A stretch of DNA of 64,000 bases from Viridothelium virens (GCA_010094025.1 ML991794.1:308173-372172); one strand, 5' to 3'; counted from the first letter of the stretch, positions 22,950 through 36,600 are shown. A program made the numbers and translations. Notes: generated by a model not told the origin, from the sequence alone.

Positions 22950-24271
22950 CTTGGGCTATGACAGGCGGTAATTGGGATTCTCAAGCCATTGGAAGGGTAA
23001 GGTGGACTGAGCGACTGTGCAGAAGCTGAGAGGCGTAGCTTCGACCTCAGGTGAGAGAGTTGTCAGCTGGTCGTGCCGTGGTACATGTTGTAAGGTGGAG
23101 GAGGACCAAGAGTTTTGTCTTCCCCACATCGAGAAGACGGCAAACTCCGGCCGGATCAAAGCACCAAGGCAACCTTGGGGTTTTAAGTTTGAAGTCACTG
23201 TCTTGACCAAGATTTTCACTGTGGCTGCGGACTCCGTTCAAACTCCACTACCAGACCCGTACCAAATATCGCTTTGCAGATTTCACAACCTCGTTTGGGA
23301 TTCTGTGCCGGAGCAGTTGACAGCGCCACTCCAGTGTAGCGACTCGGCTGTGGGGAGTAGAGTAAGGCCGAGGCTGTGAATTGGTGCCCCATTCCGTACG
23401 TCCTCTTGGTGATCAGAGCATAACTCCGTACAGTTGCATGCATCTTCAAGGGCCCAAAAGAAATCGATCCCAATAGAGGAGGAGCAGCCCGCTGGCGGAA
23501 AGGCACCCCATGACTGGCCTCAAAAGCTCAAGGTTACAATGGAGGAAGATGAACTAGTTATGGCAGCATACCAAAACAAGAAAAGCCAGTCGACGCGTCC
23601 TCCCCGCTCCCCGCAGAACTGATGTTAGATCTCACGGCAGACGCACAGTATCCGATACTAATCGTAGCGTCCGGTATGTGCTAAGGTTGAGAGTGCCTGC
23701 CTTATGGACCAAAGGCACACCCACTCGGCTCCCCTCAGCCAGTTAGCCAGTCCTCCCTCTCGTCTCTGTTTCGCCCCTTAACTTTGGTCCAATTGCTTAC
23801 ATTGGCTCCTTCCGGATCCACCTGTTTTTCGTATCCAGTTCGGTTCTAGTGCCATCTCGTTCCGGTCATTGGTTCGACTTGGCCTCCAACCCTTCGTTCC
23901 CAAATGTGAAATCTCACGACCGACCACCAAGCCTTCTTAGCCGCTGCACTACTGACGCAAACCCTGATCACACCTGCATTGGCTTTGCCATTGACATGCA
24001 GGATCCTACGGGGTTCCTTCCGAACTATTCCTTGATCAGCGTGGCAAGTGATGTCCTAAGGCCTCAAGAGCCATTGTAACTTCATTCGTAGACCCAGCGC
24101 TGTGCGATGATCTATATAAACATGATATCGTCTCCGTCAATCCTACTCAGCGTCTCGAGGAGTGTCGATTTCAGGTGCCAACTCTCGACGTGAGTAGAAA
24201 TCCCATCATTCAGCATCTTGTATCTTTCGTTCGTCTTAGACCATTTCATTGTTCGTCTCCAGTACGGCATA
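22950..24271. other. Intergenic, no gene seen
   Basis: A 1.3-kb divergent region between the CitE-like gene and the GH43 gene. Short frames at 23017-23379 (+) and 23216-23506 (-) overlap each other and have no family signature. A TATATAA-like sequence occurs near 24112, about 160 bp upstream of the GH43 start. Confidence 0.4.
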
Positions 24272-25515
24272 ATGTATAAGTCACCAGCAACCCTCACTTT
24301 CCTCCTCTCTTCGCTCTTTACCTTGGGGACACCCTCTCCTGTCGATACCGCAGCCAATGTGCATCAAAAACGCGCCGAATATGTGCGCGGAATCTCTAGT
24401 CTCGAGGTCAAGCGCTCTGAAAATGGGCCAGTCATCACCCAGAACTTTCCAGATCCAAGCATTATCAAGGTCGGCTCAACGTGGTGGGCTTTTGCTACTG
24501 AGAGTGCCGGGACCGGCATCAACATCCCTATGGCTTCGTCCACCGATTTCAAGACGTGGATCGTAACAAGTCAAGACGCTTTGCCTAATACACCGCCGTG
24601 GGTCAATATGACGGCTCAAGCTCTCTGGGCTCCTGATGCTAACCAATTGGTATGATAAAGGACTTGGTACTGGACCTCTTCCACTTTAGCAATGCACTGA
24701 CAGACTCTTAGGACGACGGTACCTTTGTGTTGTACTTCAGCGCGGCAGTCAACAATAACTCCGCCCATCACTGTGTCGGCGCCGCAACCTCCAAAAACGT
24801 GAATGGTCCATACGTTCCCCAGTCCGATCCACTCTTCTGCCCGATCCAACAAGGCGGTGCCATCGATCCAGCCGGCTTCAAAGATTGGCAAGTTAAGGGT
24901 AATTGGACGGCTGTCAACGGAAATTGGAACTCCAAACGGGCCGCAAAATACAGCAATAACAACAATAACTCCTGGACGAACGCCTCCTGGAGCCAAGGAG
25001 GAATGGGTGGGCAACGCTACATCACATACAAGGTTGACGGAAACAGTCTCGGCAATGGAGATCTAGCAGGCTATGGCAACTGCGGCAATACCGTTTCACC
25101 GATCGTGCCCACGCCAATCGTACTACAAGCCGTGGCTGCTGATGGAGTCACAATCCAGGGTTCTGCCGTGACCATCCTGAACAACAACGGCCTGAGCGAT
25201 AATGGTGTGGTGGAAGCCCCGTCGCTCGTCAAATCCGCTGGAGGTGAATATGTTCTCTTTTTTTCCAACGGCTGCTATGATACGGCGAACTATACGGTAA
25301 ATTATGCGACCGCTTCCAGTGTTTCGGGACCGTATACGCGAAATGGGCCACTTTTCCAAACAGGTACGGACGGCTTGTATGCTCCCGGTGGAGCGGACGT
25401 TCTGTGGGATGCTCAGCATATGGTCTTCCATGCCGATTATCCTGACCACAATGCGACGAACCGGCCAATGTACACAGCAATCATCAACATTCAGGGGAAC
25501 ACGGTTACGGCGTAG
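24272..25515 (+). CDS. Secreted glycoside hydrolase family 43 protein
   Basis: Two exons (24272-24649 and 24712-25515, intron 62 bp) encode 393 aa. The N terminus is a signal peptide (MYKSPATLTFLLSSLFTLG) followed by a short pro-region ending in the dibasic site HQKR. Five-bladed beta-propeller GH43 residues are recognizable: the general base Asp in NFPDPSIIKVGS, the pKa-setting Asp in GGAIDPAGF, and the acid Glu in GVVEAPSLVKS. Several N-glycosylation sequons (NNS, NMT, NHT-like and NAS) fit secretion. Family enzymes are alpha-L-arabinofuranosidases, endo-arabinanases or beta-xylosidases acting on plant cell-wall polysaccharide. An Asn-rich insertion (about 24900-25010) lies between the second and third catalytic residues. 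I cannot assign a subfamily or exact substrate. Confidence 0.9.
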
Positions 25516-26461
25516 AGAGCATTGCCTTTGCGGATCCCCGTCTTGCTGGAGTTAGGCACAAAGAGACGACAGAACGTTGTTGTGTAACGGGACATGCCTA
25601 GATATGACATCTGATGATATTTGTTTAGGGATAATATTCTCTCAAAGAGTCCAATAGATATTGTCTTTTATATACATCGTACAGCATTATGCGGGTAATG
25701 TCCATACGTCGTTGATGCACGCCTCATACAGAATACAACGATTGAGTAATTTCACGCAAGGTGGTTGCCACACGCAACTTTTCTGAGTTGATTTAATGAT
25801 AGCTATGGCCTTCAGCAGCGAGTGAACAGATATCTGGTTTTAGCTCTTCGATCCCCAGCCGTCGCTGGCTACTCCTGCATACAAAAACCTCAGATCGCAA
25901 CCATTTCCGAAGTGTCTTGAAGACTGTTGTGATTGGAGACTGGAATAGCAGTGATCGTGGCAGAGGCTCTTCTCGTCGCTTTCCGCTTCCAATCGGAATG
26001 CAACCCGGAGAATTAACAACACGGTCCTTTTCACCTCTACAATGAATGATGCCGTAGCTTCCTTGGCGCATCTTGCAGCCAACCTTGTAACAGAGTACCT
26101 CTGATATGGTTCATAGGAAGCGAATGAATGGAGGACCAATAGAATCATTCTGAAACTACTAGAATCTATGGCAGTCTAGGTCGTAATACAGATCATGGGA
26201 GACGCCTTTTCCGATTTGAGGGGCTGGAGAAATAGCCGAGAGACTATTTTCGAGGCGTAGGCTGTACTACTCGGAGTGGCAATGACATTTTCGATGTATG
26301 CACAGAGTTTCATTGGACTGAGTATGCATTGATCCAGTCGAAGAAAAGGTTCGTGTAGTGCCTGATATACGTTGGATAGTCTCAAGGAGAAGAGTATGAA
26401 TAGGTCATGAAGCTCATTTTAAATTCAGATACACTAGAAATTTCATACGCTGACGCAAAGT
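25516..26461. other. Intergenic, no gene seen
   Basis: A 946-bp gap between convergent GH43 and permease genes, AT-rich with short minus-strand frames only. It should contain both 3' ends. Confidence 0.4.
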
Positions 26462-28190
26462 TCAAGCTGTTTTAACACGCTCAAAGACTGTGACCACCGT
26501 GCCGTCATTCAGACTATCCTTCCTTGGAACTAATTCGTATCCGCCCAACGTTGGTAATAACTTTCTCCAGACCGCCCAATACACCCCACTACCAATGAGT
26601 ACAACAATGCCAATGACAGGGTAAAGCCAGTACGGCAACGAGGTATCTCCTTTACCTCCGGGAGGCCTCAAGAATGGAGCAATAATCAGGAAGCATTGAG
26701 ATGCAAGGAAGAAGATTGCAACCGGGAGCCAACACTTGAATGGACGATTCAGCTCTGGCTTCTTCCAGCGGAAATACAAGAGCCCGCATACGACCAAAAG
26801 CGCAATGATGGACGTGGGATATCCCTCGACGTCAATGATGAAATTGAAGGCATCCCCAAAAGGAATTGCGACAATGACAATGAACGAAGGGATAAAGTGG
26901 AGGAGCAAACCCGCGGATGGTGCACCAGCAGGCCAGGAAGACGCCCAGAACTTGGGGAAGGGGATAACGCCCTCCTTTGCCAGCTCCTGATTGACGCGAG
27001 ACTGGGCAAATGTGATGGTGAGAACGTTTCCGAGAGCCGAGAGTGCCACAAAGACGCTGAGGACCTGCTGGGCTGTTTTGCCGAAGACTTCGCCGAAGAA
27101 GACCGATGCAACGGTGTTCTTGCTAGCTATGACCTGCTTCGGAGTCGCTGCGGCGAAGTAGGAGACGTTGGCAAGGAGATACAGCACACCGCAAATTCCG
27201 AGACCAAGCGGTCCTGCAATCTTGAGAGTGCGTACTGGGCGTTTGACTTCGTTGAGGACGTACGCGGCGTTGCTCCAGCCAGCATACGAGTTCAACACCT
27301 TGAACAGCGCGGTGGCATAGCGGTTGGGTGAGGTTGCACTCCCATGGAAGCTATTCTTGAAACTTGCTCCCGGGTTCTGAATTCTCTTGGCGCCTCCACC
27401 AAGCACAACCCAACCAGTCACAATGATAAAGACGAGAATGATGACTTTGAGGGATCCAAGGAGATTGTTCAGGCGGACGCCCATTTTCGGGATAAAGGTG
27501 TGGACAGCGGTGACGAAAACAATCACTGTGATTGCGATCCCGCGCTCCTCCCATTCCGTGGCCTGTCGATTGGCCGCCTGGACGATATTGGAGGCAAAGA
27601 TGATGCAGCCTGATGCGGTGAATCCTAGGAAGATGGCATTGACTGCGAAGATGATCGTCGCGAGGAATTTCGGGCGGGTATAGACGGCTTCCAGGTAGTT
27701 TTTCTCGCCACCGCTGCGAGGAAACATGCATCCAAATTCGAGCCAGACCATCAAGCCAGCAAACGACATGACTAGACCGAGTACCCACAACATCATGGCA
27801 GCGCCTACGCTATCGACACTTTCAACAATGGACGATGGCGTAGAGAAGATACCAGTGCCAATGATGCGGCCAATACTGGAATCATAAGTCAGCTAAATTG
27901 TCCGATAGAAGGAGACAGCTAGAAGAATGCAGGCCGTGAGACCTTAGATAAACTTACATTAGGAATGTGGTAGAGACCAAACCCAAATGCCTTCCTAAGC
28001 CTCCGCTTGTCGCCTCTTCAGTCGTCAACTCCCCGGCCTGGATAGGCTGGACAGTGACCATTTCCTCCTTCTTGCCATCGAAGTCCGAGGCGGTATCCGA
28101 TGAGGACGACCTGGAGAAAAAAACAGGAGCACGTGAAGTGCCCGGCAGCATGGCCTTAGCCCGCTGCGCGAAGCTGGACAGTCTGTCCAT
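26462..28190 (-). CDS. APC-family amino acid permease, MUP1/LAT-like
   Basis: Two exons (28190-27958 and 27875-26462, intron 82 bp) encode 548 aa. After an 80-residue Ser/Glu-rich cytosolic tail the protein has 12 hydrophobic segments. The substrate motif IIGTGIFSTPSSI in TM1 (just after the intron) and GEKNYLEAVYTRPKF between TM3 segments are typical of the L-type and yeast high-affinity methionine permease group. YAGWSNAAYVLNEVKRPVRT in the TM6 region is also a family mark. Such proteins import neutral amino acids, especially methionine in fungi, at the plasma membrane, and lysines in the N-terminal tail usually serve ubiquitin-driven endocytosis. Substrate is inferred from family resemblance only. 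Confidence 0.85.
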
Positions 28191-28754
28191 AGCTTGTGAA
28201 TAGGCTACCCAGCGATTTCAATATTTGAGTTGATGAACAGATGTCGAGATTAGGAAAAAGAAGTTCACATGTTCTTGGCAAAAAAATAATTATCAAGGAA
28301 ATCCTCGTTGGAAGACTGGGGAGATTGTGGGGTATAAGAAGCAAAAGTATTGCAAACGATAGATCTTCAGGCAGCTTTCCGTTTGAGATGCCAGTCCCCA
28401 AAGCGCATCGAGTTTCAGAGTGTGTCTGTGGTCCCGGTGCAACGGGTTTCGTTTATGTCTCAGGACCTTCGGAACGCGCCCCACTGGGAACCCTATCAAG
28501 GATTGCATCGTGTGAAAACTTTCCACACTACATCCACACATTCGTATTGGTTCAAGATTGCGTGATAGCAATCATTGATGGTGTTCTGAAGATTGATACT
28601 TTCCAGGTTTCGCGTCAGGGTCGGCAAGAAGGTGGTGAGGCGGCTTTTTCATGATTACTTTGGTCGGGAACGCGTACGTCTTACTGTGATGAGCTCTATC
28701 TCAGAATTGTCTGACGCGGCAGCGATTGAAGATGTTGTGAAGGTGGTTGGAAAG
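28191..28754. other. Intergenic, no gene seen
   Basis: A 564-bp spacer between the permease start and the 3' end of the ankyrin-repeat NLR. A minus-strand frame at 28655-28885 (IEVALVIRHV and downstream) may be the former NLR C terminus if the annotated end is shifted, see findings. Confidence 0.35.
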
Positions 28755-31700
28755 CTAATGGAGGTTCTGCGCGGTAGAGTAGGGGCGGAGGGAGAGGGCT
28801 CCGCTGCGGAAGACGGGACATGCCGTATTACCAACGCTACCTCGATTCGACGACCTCTTTCCTCTAGTGATTGACAGCAAGGCATCTCTCGTAAGGAGAA
28901 ACACTAATACTGCGCTACCACCTCGGTTGCAAGTCGCTACTTCGAAAACCTTTTCAGTGATTAACAGCGATGGATCTCTCTCAAGAAGAAACTCTATCAC
29001 CACTTTACCACCTACGTTACCTGCCGCTGCTTTGACGACCTCGTCAGTAATTGACGGCGAGGGATCTCTCTCAAGCAGAAACTCTATCACTGCTTTACCA
29101 CCTGGGTTAGACGCCGCTGCTTTAACGACCTCTTCGGTGATTGACAGTGACGGATCTCTCTCAAGGAGAAACCCTATTGCTGCTTTACCACCTGGGTTCA
29201 ATTTACCACCTCGGTTGCACGCCGCTGCTTTGACAACCTCTTCAGTAATCAGCAGCGAGGGGTCTCTCTCGAGGAGAAACTCTATTACTGGTTTACCAGC
29301 TGGGGTTACTTTACCACCTCGATTGGACGCCGCTGCTTTGATGATATCTTCAGTAATCAGCAGCGAGGGATCTCTCTCAAGGAGAAACTCTATTACCGCT
29401 TTACCACCACGGTTGCATGCCGCTGCTTCAAGGACTTTTTCGGTGATCTGGACATCGTCTCCCCGCCGGTCGAGGAGCAGTGTCATGACCTCTTTATTAA
29501 AGTGTCTTGCAATCGATATTACGATCTCTTCAGTGATCTGGATGTCGTCTCCCCGCCGGTAGAGAAGCAGCGTCATAATTTCTTTCCCATTCTCTTGGTT
29601 ATCTGCAGCTGCATTTATGACCTTTTCAGAAATCTGGACATCGTCTCCCCGCCGGTCGAGGAGTAGCGTCATGACTTCTTTATCAAAGCGTCTCACGATT
29701 GATGTTAAAATCTCTTCGGTAATCTGGATATTATCTTCCTGCCGGTTGAGAAGCAGCGTCATAAGATCTTTGGCACTCTTGTGTTTCCCTAGAGCTACCT
29801 TCGTAATGATTTTGGTGGTCTGGACATCATTTCCCCGCCGGTCGAGGAGCAGTGTAATGACTTCTTTCCCACACCCATAATTCCCTGTTGCCGCCTTTAC
29901 GACCTCTTCGGTAATCTGGACGTCGTTTCCCCGCCGATCGAGGAGCAGCATCATGACTTCTTTACCGCTGCTGTAATTCCTTGCAGCGACCTTCACGACC
30001 TCTTCAGTGATCTTTATGTGCTGTTGGTCTTGTTTGAAGAGGTAGTCAATGACCGCACAGCTTCCGTATTTTGCCGCAACTTCTAAAAGGCCACGTCCCT
30101 CCTTATTCACCCACGATTTGATTGGTGTTGCACCTCCTACTAAATCTTGCAGCTGTTCTTCGAAATTAAAGACGCAGGATATGAATAGCCGTGCAGCCGT
30201 AGTAGAGTATGCGACCAGTACCGCATCTCGCAACTGTCTCTTCAGTCGCCAGTTAACTACCCCTACTAAATGCCTTTGAAGCCGATCGTGCCAGTGCTCA
30301 AGCCAACAAGGCTCGTTGCTATCTTCAGACGTGACGTGGGCTAACGCCATGTTCACTCTGCCTGATTTCCTGCTATCTCCAGCTGCTTGGCAATGCACCG
30401 GCCAGTACATATCTGCGTACTTGCTGAGTTTCTGAATCATAGCTGGTGTGATATTCCCAGGCGACCTTCGTGGGGGAAGCGAATTTTCAGCTGCTAAGTT
30501 TCCATTTGTCGATAGGATAGTCCAGAGACAAATCTCCGCAGCCAGCGCGTTAGTATGTGAAGGGCTATAGTCGGGTCTCTGTTCCAGAAACTCTCGTACG
30601 GACAGATGTGCAAAGCGAAACGTGTCCAGCTGTGAGTCGAAAATAACAAAATTGTTGCAAGTCTTGAGTACTAAATCCTTGGATACCAAGCTTGCAGGAT
30701 TCCGTGACTTAGTGTTCAGAGAGACCGCGCATAAAAACTCCTCGGTGTTAAGGCTTCTTCCGGCGCACAAGAGCCAGTGGAGAGCATTGCTAAAGATTGT
30801 TGCTTGAATCTCGCCTGGTCTTCTGGACAGAAAGGTATAAATCTCGGTATAGAGAGTGTACAAGTCTGGCGGGAGTCGGCCAAGATTATTCTTTATATCA
30901 TCATCAACATCGAAGGAGCAGAGATATTGTAGTTGCATGCTTGCCCATCGAAACCTGGAATGGTCAACACAGCGAAATTGTGCTTTTGTCTTACACTCAC
31001 ATGCCACCAGCACCTTCAACCACCTTGCTTACAATGAGCTCTTCCATATCCGCCGGCGAAGTGCTGTACTGTAACAAATCTCCATTTTTAATGAGCTGCT
31101 TTGTTTGATCCTCGACAAAGCGCGCGATGTCGTTGCTGTTCTTTCGAGAATCGATCTCGAGGTTTGGATAGTCCTTCAGAAGCAGGACGATGTCCTGGTC
31201 ATTCCGACTCGAAATGAACATCTTAACTAGACTGGATGCGTTTTGAAGGATTTGCTCTAGGATTCTGAGAAACTCGCGCCGTTTCTGAGGGTCACATTCA
31301 TCCACAGCATCTATAATTATTGTTGTTAGAGGATACTGCTTGATGAGCTGTAGAATAAGAGTACGGCTGTCGTCCAATTGAAGCGACCCGGACGCAAATC
31401 CTTCCTCTTCTTTCTTCTTAAAAAGGTTGACTGTAGGCCTCATAAGGGGCCTTCCAGGCTCTAGACATGACAGTTGTCTCGCGAGACTGGCGAGTATAGC
31501 TTCAGGGTCAGAACGTGCAGGCTCTGCTGGGTTTCGTGAGCAATAGAAGAAGACGGGTTGGGGACTGTCGCCGGCCCTGAAAGTTCTCCAAGCATCTTCT
31601 ATCACGATCGAACTAAATGTGTCAGCAAGCAGCCGGCTATTGCCAAGCATACGGAAAACCTTACACGAGTTTGCTCTTACCCGACCCAGGAATACCATGT

Positions 31701-32890
31701 AACCATAAGATAGAGGATGCGCTCTCATTCTTCCATTCCTTGAAAACAGGATCAGACAGGAGCCACTGTCCTGTCCCAGCTAGAACACCCTGTGTTGCTT
31801 GTCTATGATGCTGTATGTATGGCTCAGGCGAAAGCCATTGGAGAATAACCGCGCGCTTTGGTGCTGTAAGCAATAAGCCAAGGCTCCACTGATTTCTAGA
31901 AGTCCCTGCCTTGAAGATCATCATGGAGATTTGTCAAATCATCGTTCATTCTTCGCAGCGGCGCGTCGATGGATCCCAGTAGCCGCACTAGCTGTGCATG
32001 GTCGTCAATTTTATCTGCAGGAAACATTTAGTATTATGAAGGGATTGTGATGACTGATACAAACCACTTCTGTCTACCAAAGCCATGCATCGATCTACGT
32101 CATATTGTGCTGTACGAATATTGCTCAAATCTGGCTCGAACTGCGTTTCGGCACTGATTGCGCTTTTGAGGACTCGCTCTAGACGCGCTCATGAGTCGCT
32201 GCCCTTTACCTATGGGCACTTTAAACTTACTTGTAGTCCCTTGTTCAAGGTATTGCTTCGCCTTAGATAAGTAGCTTAAGATACTTGCATAAAGCCAGAC
32301 CAGGGCTTTTTCTAGCTCTTCGATGGCATTTGTTGTTCCCTGGAGGTACAGGGTTTCGATAACAGCGTAGCGACAGATAAGTTGAGCTATCTGAGCAAGC
32401 CCTTCGATTACTGACGCAAATTTGTTGGTATCGTTGACCGCGATCTGCAGGCCTGTGAGTCGCTTTCCCCTGAATAGAGCCGCGTTACGCACTTGCAGAA
32501 CCAGACGAATCCCCGCCCACGGAAGTGAAGCATGCACCGGGTCGTATTGAACCGCAATGTCGCCAATCTGTTTGAACATATCAATCCACCTAACCATCTT
32601 GTCGAAAACATCTCTTATAATGACAGTCTCTCCACTCTTGCGAGTGTATTTCCATCTTGACTTGACACATCTTTGCCTCGCTTGTTCGGCTTCCGCGTGG
32701 AGTTCGGCGAGGATATTGAGCTTATCTGGACGACTGAAATTGATGTTCCGCCTTTCATCGTCGGACAGTTGCGCTGCTGCCCGAGCCCAGAAGTCGTTCC
32801 TACAACAGTGGGTAGAGTTACTAGACGCACTCAGAACAAATAGGACCGAATTGCTCACACATTCGCTTGCGGTACAATGTGGGCTGTCAT
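28755..32890 (-). CDS. NLR: NACHT N-terminal domain, NACHT NTPase, ankyrin-like repeats
   Basis: The exons are 32890-32859, 32799-32231, 32178-32068, 32014-31910, 31863-31665, 31612-31001 and 30954-28755; 1275 aa. The start ATG at 32890 gives MTAHIVPQAN before the conserved DFWARAAAQL. The N-terminal NACHT-associated domain (about 1-270) includes WAGIRLVLQ and IVETLYLQ-like helices and ends KIDDHAQLVRLLGSID. NACHT follows: Walker A WLHGIPGSGKSKL, split downstream by an intron, PVFFYCSRNPAE, Walker B TTIIIDAVDEC, and sensor FISSRNDQDI. FAHLSVREFLEQRPDY marks the start of the helical linker. The C-terminal 400 residues are 30-36-residue ankyrin-like repeats. The intron 31864-31909 (46 bp) needs a GC donor and is the weakest junction. 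The DNA shows no internal stop. Such proteins sense non-self or pathogen signals; no effector domain is seen at the N terminus. Confidence 0.8.
28870..30015 (-). repeat. Tandem ankyrin-like repeat array (about 12 units, 90-108 bp)
   Basis: Units run ITEEVVKAAAxN..GKEVMTLLLDRRGDDVQ in the first half and ITEEVVKAAAxNRGGKAVIEFLLERDPSLL in the second half, with lengths of 30, 32 or 36 residues. The two sub-families are arranged in blocks, which suggests separate rounds of duplication. Confidence 0.8.
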
Positions 32891-33622
32891 GTTTTGAAGA
32901 GGTATTTTTGCTCATTTCAGTAGCTATTGGGCAATGGATGCTGGAATTGAGGTGGTAAACTGATAACTGATAGATTGAAGTGCATTTCAGGTCTAGGTTG
33001 CCGTGAGGCAGCAGACAGGACGAGATGAGGCTGATGAGCTTATACGCTGGTACAAATGAAGAGGTACCTTAAGGACCATCAAACTCAAGGTAAATAATGC
33101 CACTGCCCTTCAAAAAGAAGCATACAACAGGCAAATTCGCCTAAGCACAAAATTTAACATAAACAACTACGATACATAACAGTCACAGACCTGGTGGTCA
33201 AGCAAGTAAACACTACCCACCGAATCTGTATAAGAGAGAGCTATTCTCTTGGTGAATAGAGGTGCTTGCAGAAGTGCATGCGCAGGCGGAGAAGGCGTTT
33301 AATTCCGACCCAGGGGGTTTGATGCGAAGATTACGCGTTGGGGTGGAAGAGTGGCGGCCATTCCTCAGCCACAATTGCGAAGAGGGCAGTGTTTCCAAGA
33401 GATGCGCACTCCGTTGTGACGTTGGCCGACAACTTCCGCCCAGTCAAGCTTTCTCCAGCTCTCTAGAATTACGACTCCTCGACAAAGACCTAATCCTGTT
33501 GCCTATTCCCCTTCTTCCTGAGCAACAATTCTTTCCCACTCCCACTTGGACCATCCGCATACTCAACCGCAATTACTCGAACTCTTCGGTCGTGTTAAAG
33601 AACTTGGGAGGTAGCACAACGG
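32891..33622. other. Intergenic, divergent promoter of NLR and myosin I
   Basis: A 732-bp spacer. A plus frame at 33262-33771 crosses into the myosin gene but has no domain; it overlaps the probable myosin 5' leader. Confidence 0.4.
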
Positions 33623-36600
33623 ATGGTATGGCCCAACATTTTGATATGCTATCTCTCGTTGCGCTGATTCATATTGTTCTAATGTCCAGGCTGTCACAAA
33701 GCGTGCCGGCCGGAAGAAGGACGCCGGCAATGCGCAATCCTCCGGTGGTACCGGAGGAAAGCCCCAGGTGAAGAAAGCCGTCTTCGAAAGTACCAAGAAA
33801 AAGGAAGTTGGAGTCTCGGATCTCACCCTGATTAGCAAAATCTCGAACGAAGCCATCAACGACAATCTAAAAAAACGATTCGAGAATGCCGAGATCTACA
33901 CCTATATCGGCCATGTGCTGGTTTCCGTTAACCCATTTCGAGACCTGGGCATCTACACAGATAAAGTGCTGGATTCATACAGAGGGAAGAACAGGCTGGA
34001 GATGCCACCTCACGTCTTTGCTATTGCCGAATCATCATATTACAACATGAAGGCATACAACGACAATCAGTGCATAATTATTTCAGGAGAATCAGGAGCA
34101 GGAAAGACGGAGGCTGCAAAGAGAATCATGCAATACATCGCCAACGTTTCGGGGGGGAGTAATTCGTCGATTCAGCAGACAAAGGACATGGTGCTGGCCA
34201 CCAATCCCTTACTCGAGTCTTTCGGAAACGCCAAGACATTGAGAAATAACAATTCTTCGCGGTTCGGCAAATATTTGGAGATACAATTCAATGCGCAAGG
34301 TGAGCCGGTAGGGGCAAATATAAATAACTACCTCCTTGAAAAGTCAAGAGTAGTGGGCCAGATCACCAACGAGCGGAATTTCCACATCTTCTACCAATTC
34401 ACGAAAGCCGCATCACAAAACTACCGGGAAACCTTTGGCGTTCAACCACCACAGTCGTACCTCTATACCAGTCGATCCAAATGCAGTGATGTCCCAGGCA
34501 TTGACGATACGGCAGAGTTTCAGGACACGCTGAACGCAATGAAGATCATTGGCCTCCAACAATCGGAGCAGGATGATATTTTCCGGATGTTGGCCGCCAT
34601 CCTTTGGATTGGGAACATAACGTTTGTGGAGGATGATCAAGGCAACGGTGCGATATCGGATCAATCGGTAGTCGATTTTGTCGCATACCTATTGGAAGTT
34701 GACTCTGCTCATGTCAATAAAGCTCTCACCTCAAGGATTGTCGAGACGCAGCGAGGTATTGGCCGAAGAGGGTCGACTTATGATGTACCCTTGAACCCTG
34801 CACAAGCAACGGCTGTGCGAGATGCCATGGCCAAAGGGATATACAACAACATGTTCGATTGGATCATCCAGAGAGTCAATCAGTCTCTTAGAGCCCGTGG
34901 AGCAATCTCTAAATCGATTGGGATACTGGATATCTACGGGTTCGAGATCTTCGAGAAGAACAGCTTTGAGCAGCTCTGCATTAATTACGTGAACGAGAAG
35001 CTGCAACAAATCTTCATTCAGTTGACATTAAAGACCGAGCAAGATGAGTACGCGCGAGAACAGATCCAATGGACTCCCATTAAGTACTTTGACAACAAAG
35101 TTGTCTGTGAGCTCATCGAGGAAAGAAGACCACCCGGAGTGTTTTCGGCCTTGAATGACGCTTGTGCGACGGCTCACGCAGATCCAACCGCAGCAGATCA
35201 AACATTCGTTCAGAGATTGAACTCTCTATCCGGAAACCCTAATTTCGCCCCACGACAGGGCCAATTCGTCATCAAGCATTACGCTGGAGATGTGTCATAT
35301 GCTGTCGAAGGCATGACTGACAAGAATAAAGATCAGCTACTCAAGGACCTTCTCAACCTCGTTGCTCAAAGTTCCAACAATTTCGTCCATACCCTCTTTC
35401 CACATCAAGTCGACCAAGACAACAAAAAGCGACCACCGACGGCTGGAGATAAGATCAAAGCCTCAGCCAATGATCTCGTAGCGACTCTCATGAAGGCTTC
35501 ACCATCATACATCCGCACTATCAAACCAAATGAAAACAAATCACCTACAGAATACAACTCACCAAATGTATTGCATCAAATAAAGTACCTAGGCCTCCAA
35601 GAAAACGTACGGATTCGACGAGCTGGGTTTGCATACCGACAAACGTTCGAGAAGTTCGTCGAGCGCTTCTATCTTCTCTCACCCAAGACTTCGTACGCTG
35701 GAGACTACACGTGGACTGGTGACGCACTTTCAGGCACGAAACAAATCTTGAAAGATACGAGCATACCCAAAGAGGAGTGGCAAATGGGAGTCACAAAAGC
35801 TTTTATCAAAACCCCGGAGACACTCTTTGCCCTAGAGACGATGCGAGACAGGTATTGGCACAATATGGCAATTCGAATTCAACGTGCATGGAGAAATTAC
35901 TTGCGCTACCGGAGTGAATGTGCTATTCGCATACAGCGATTCTGGAGAAAGATGACCGGTGGGAGAGAGTTCATCGAACTTCGGGATCAAGGACATAAAG
36001 TGCTTCAGGGACGTAAAGAGCGACGGCGATACTCACTTGTTGGCTACCGAAGATTCATGGGTGACTACCTCGGTATAGGTAACAAAGGTGGCCCCGGCGA
36101 GATGATTAGAAACTCGATCAATATTCCAGCCTCGGACAGAGTTCTATTTTCATGTCGATGTGAAGTCTTAGTCTCGAAGCTCGGGAGATCAAGCAAGCCG
36201 GAGCCTCGCATGTTGATCCTCACGAACCGCAACATTTACATTGTCAAACAGGCCATTGTCAACAAACAGCTATCTATCATTGCGGAGCGAACAGTATCAT
36301 TAGGTGCTCTTAAATTCATCAGCTGCTCAACCCTTAAAGATGACTGGTTTTCCATCGGTGCAGGCTCCCCGCAAGAACCCGACCCTCTTGTGAACTGTAT
36401 CTTTAAAACCGAATTCTTCACCCATCTCACGAACGCGACTCGCGGCTCCAGCAATCTGAAGATCGCCGATAGCGTCGAGTACGCCAAAAAGCCTGGCAAA
36501 ATCCAGACAGTCAAAGCCATCAAAGATCCTGCCGTCCCTCGCGATGACGTGTACAAATCAGGTACCATCCACACTGCTCCAGGGGAGCCTCCTTCATCTG

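Noticed and set aside
28867-29880. Long plus-strand frames with repeated Ser/Arg/Leu patterns
   Set aside because: They are antisense shadows of the minus-strand ankyrin-like repeat array.
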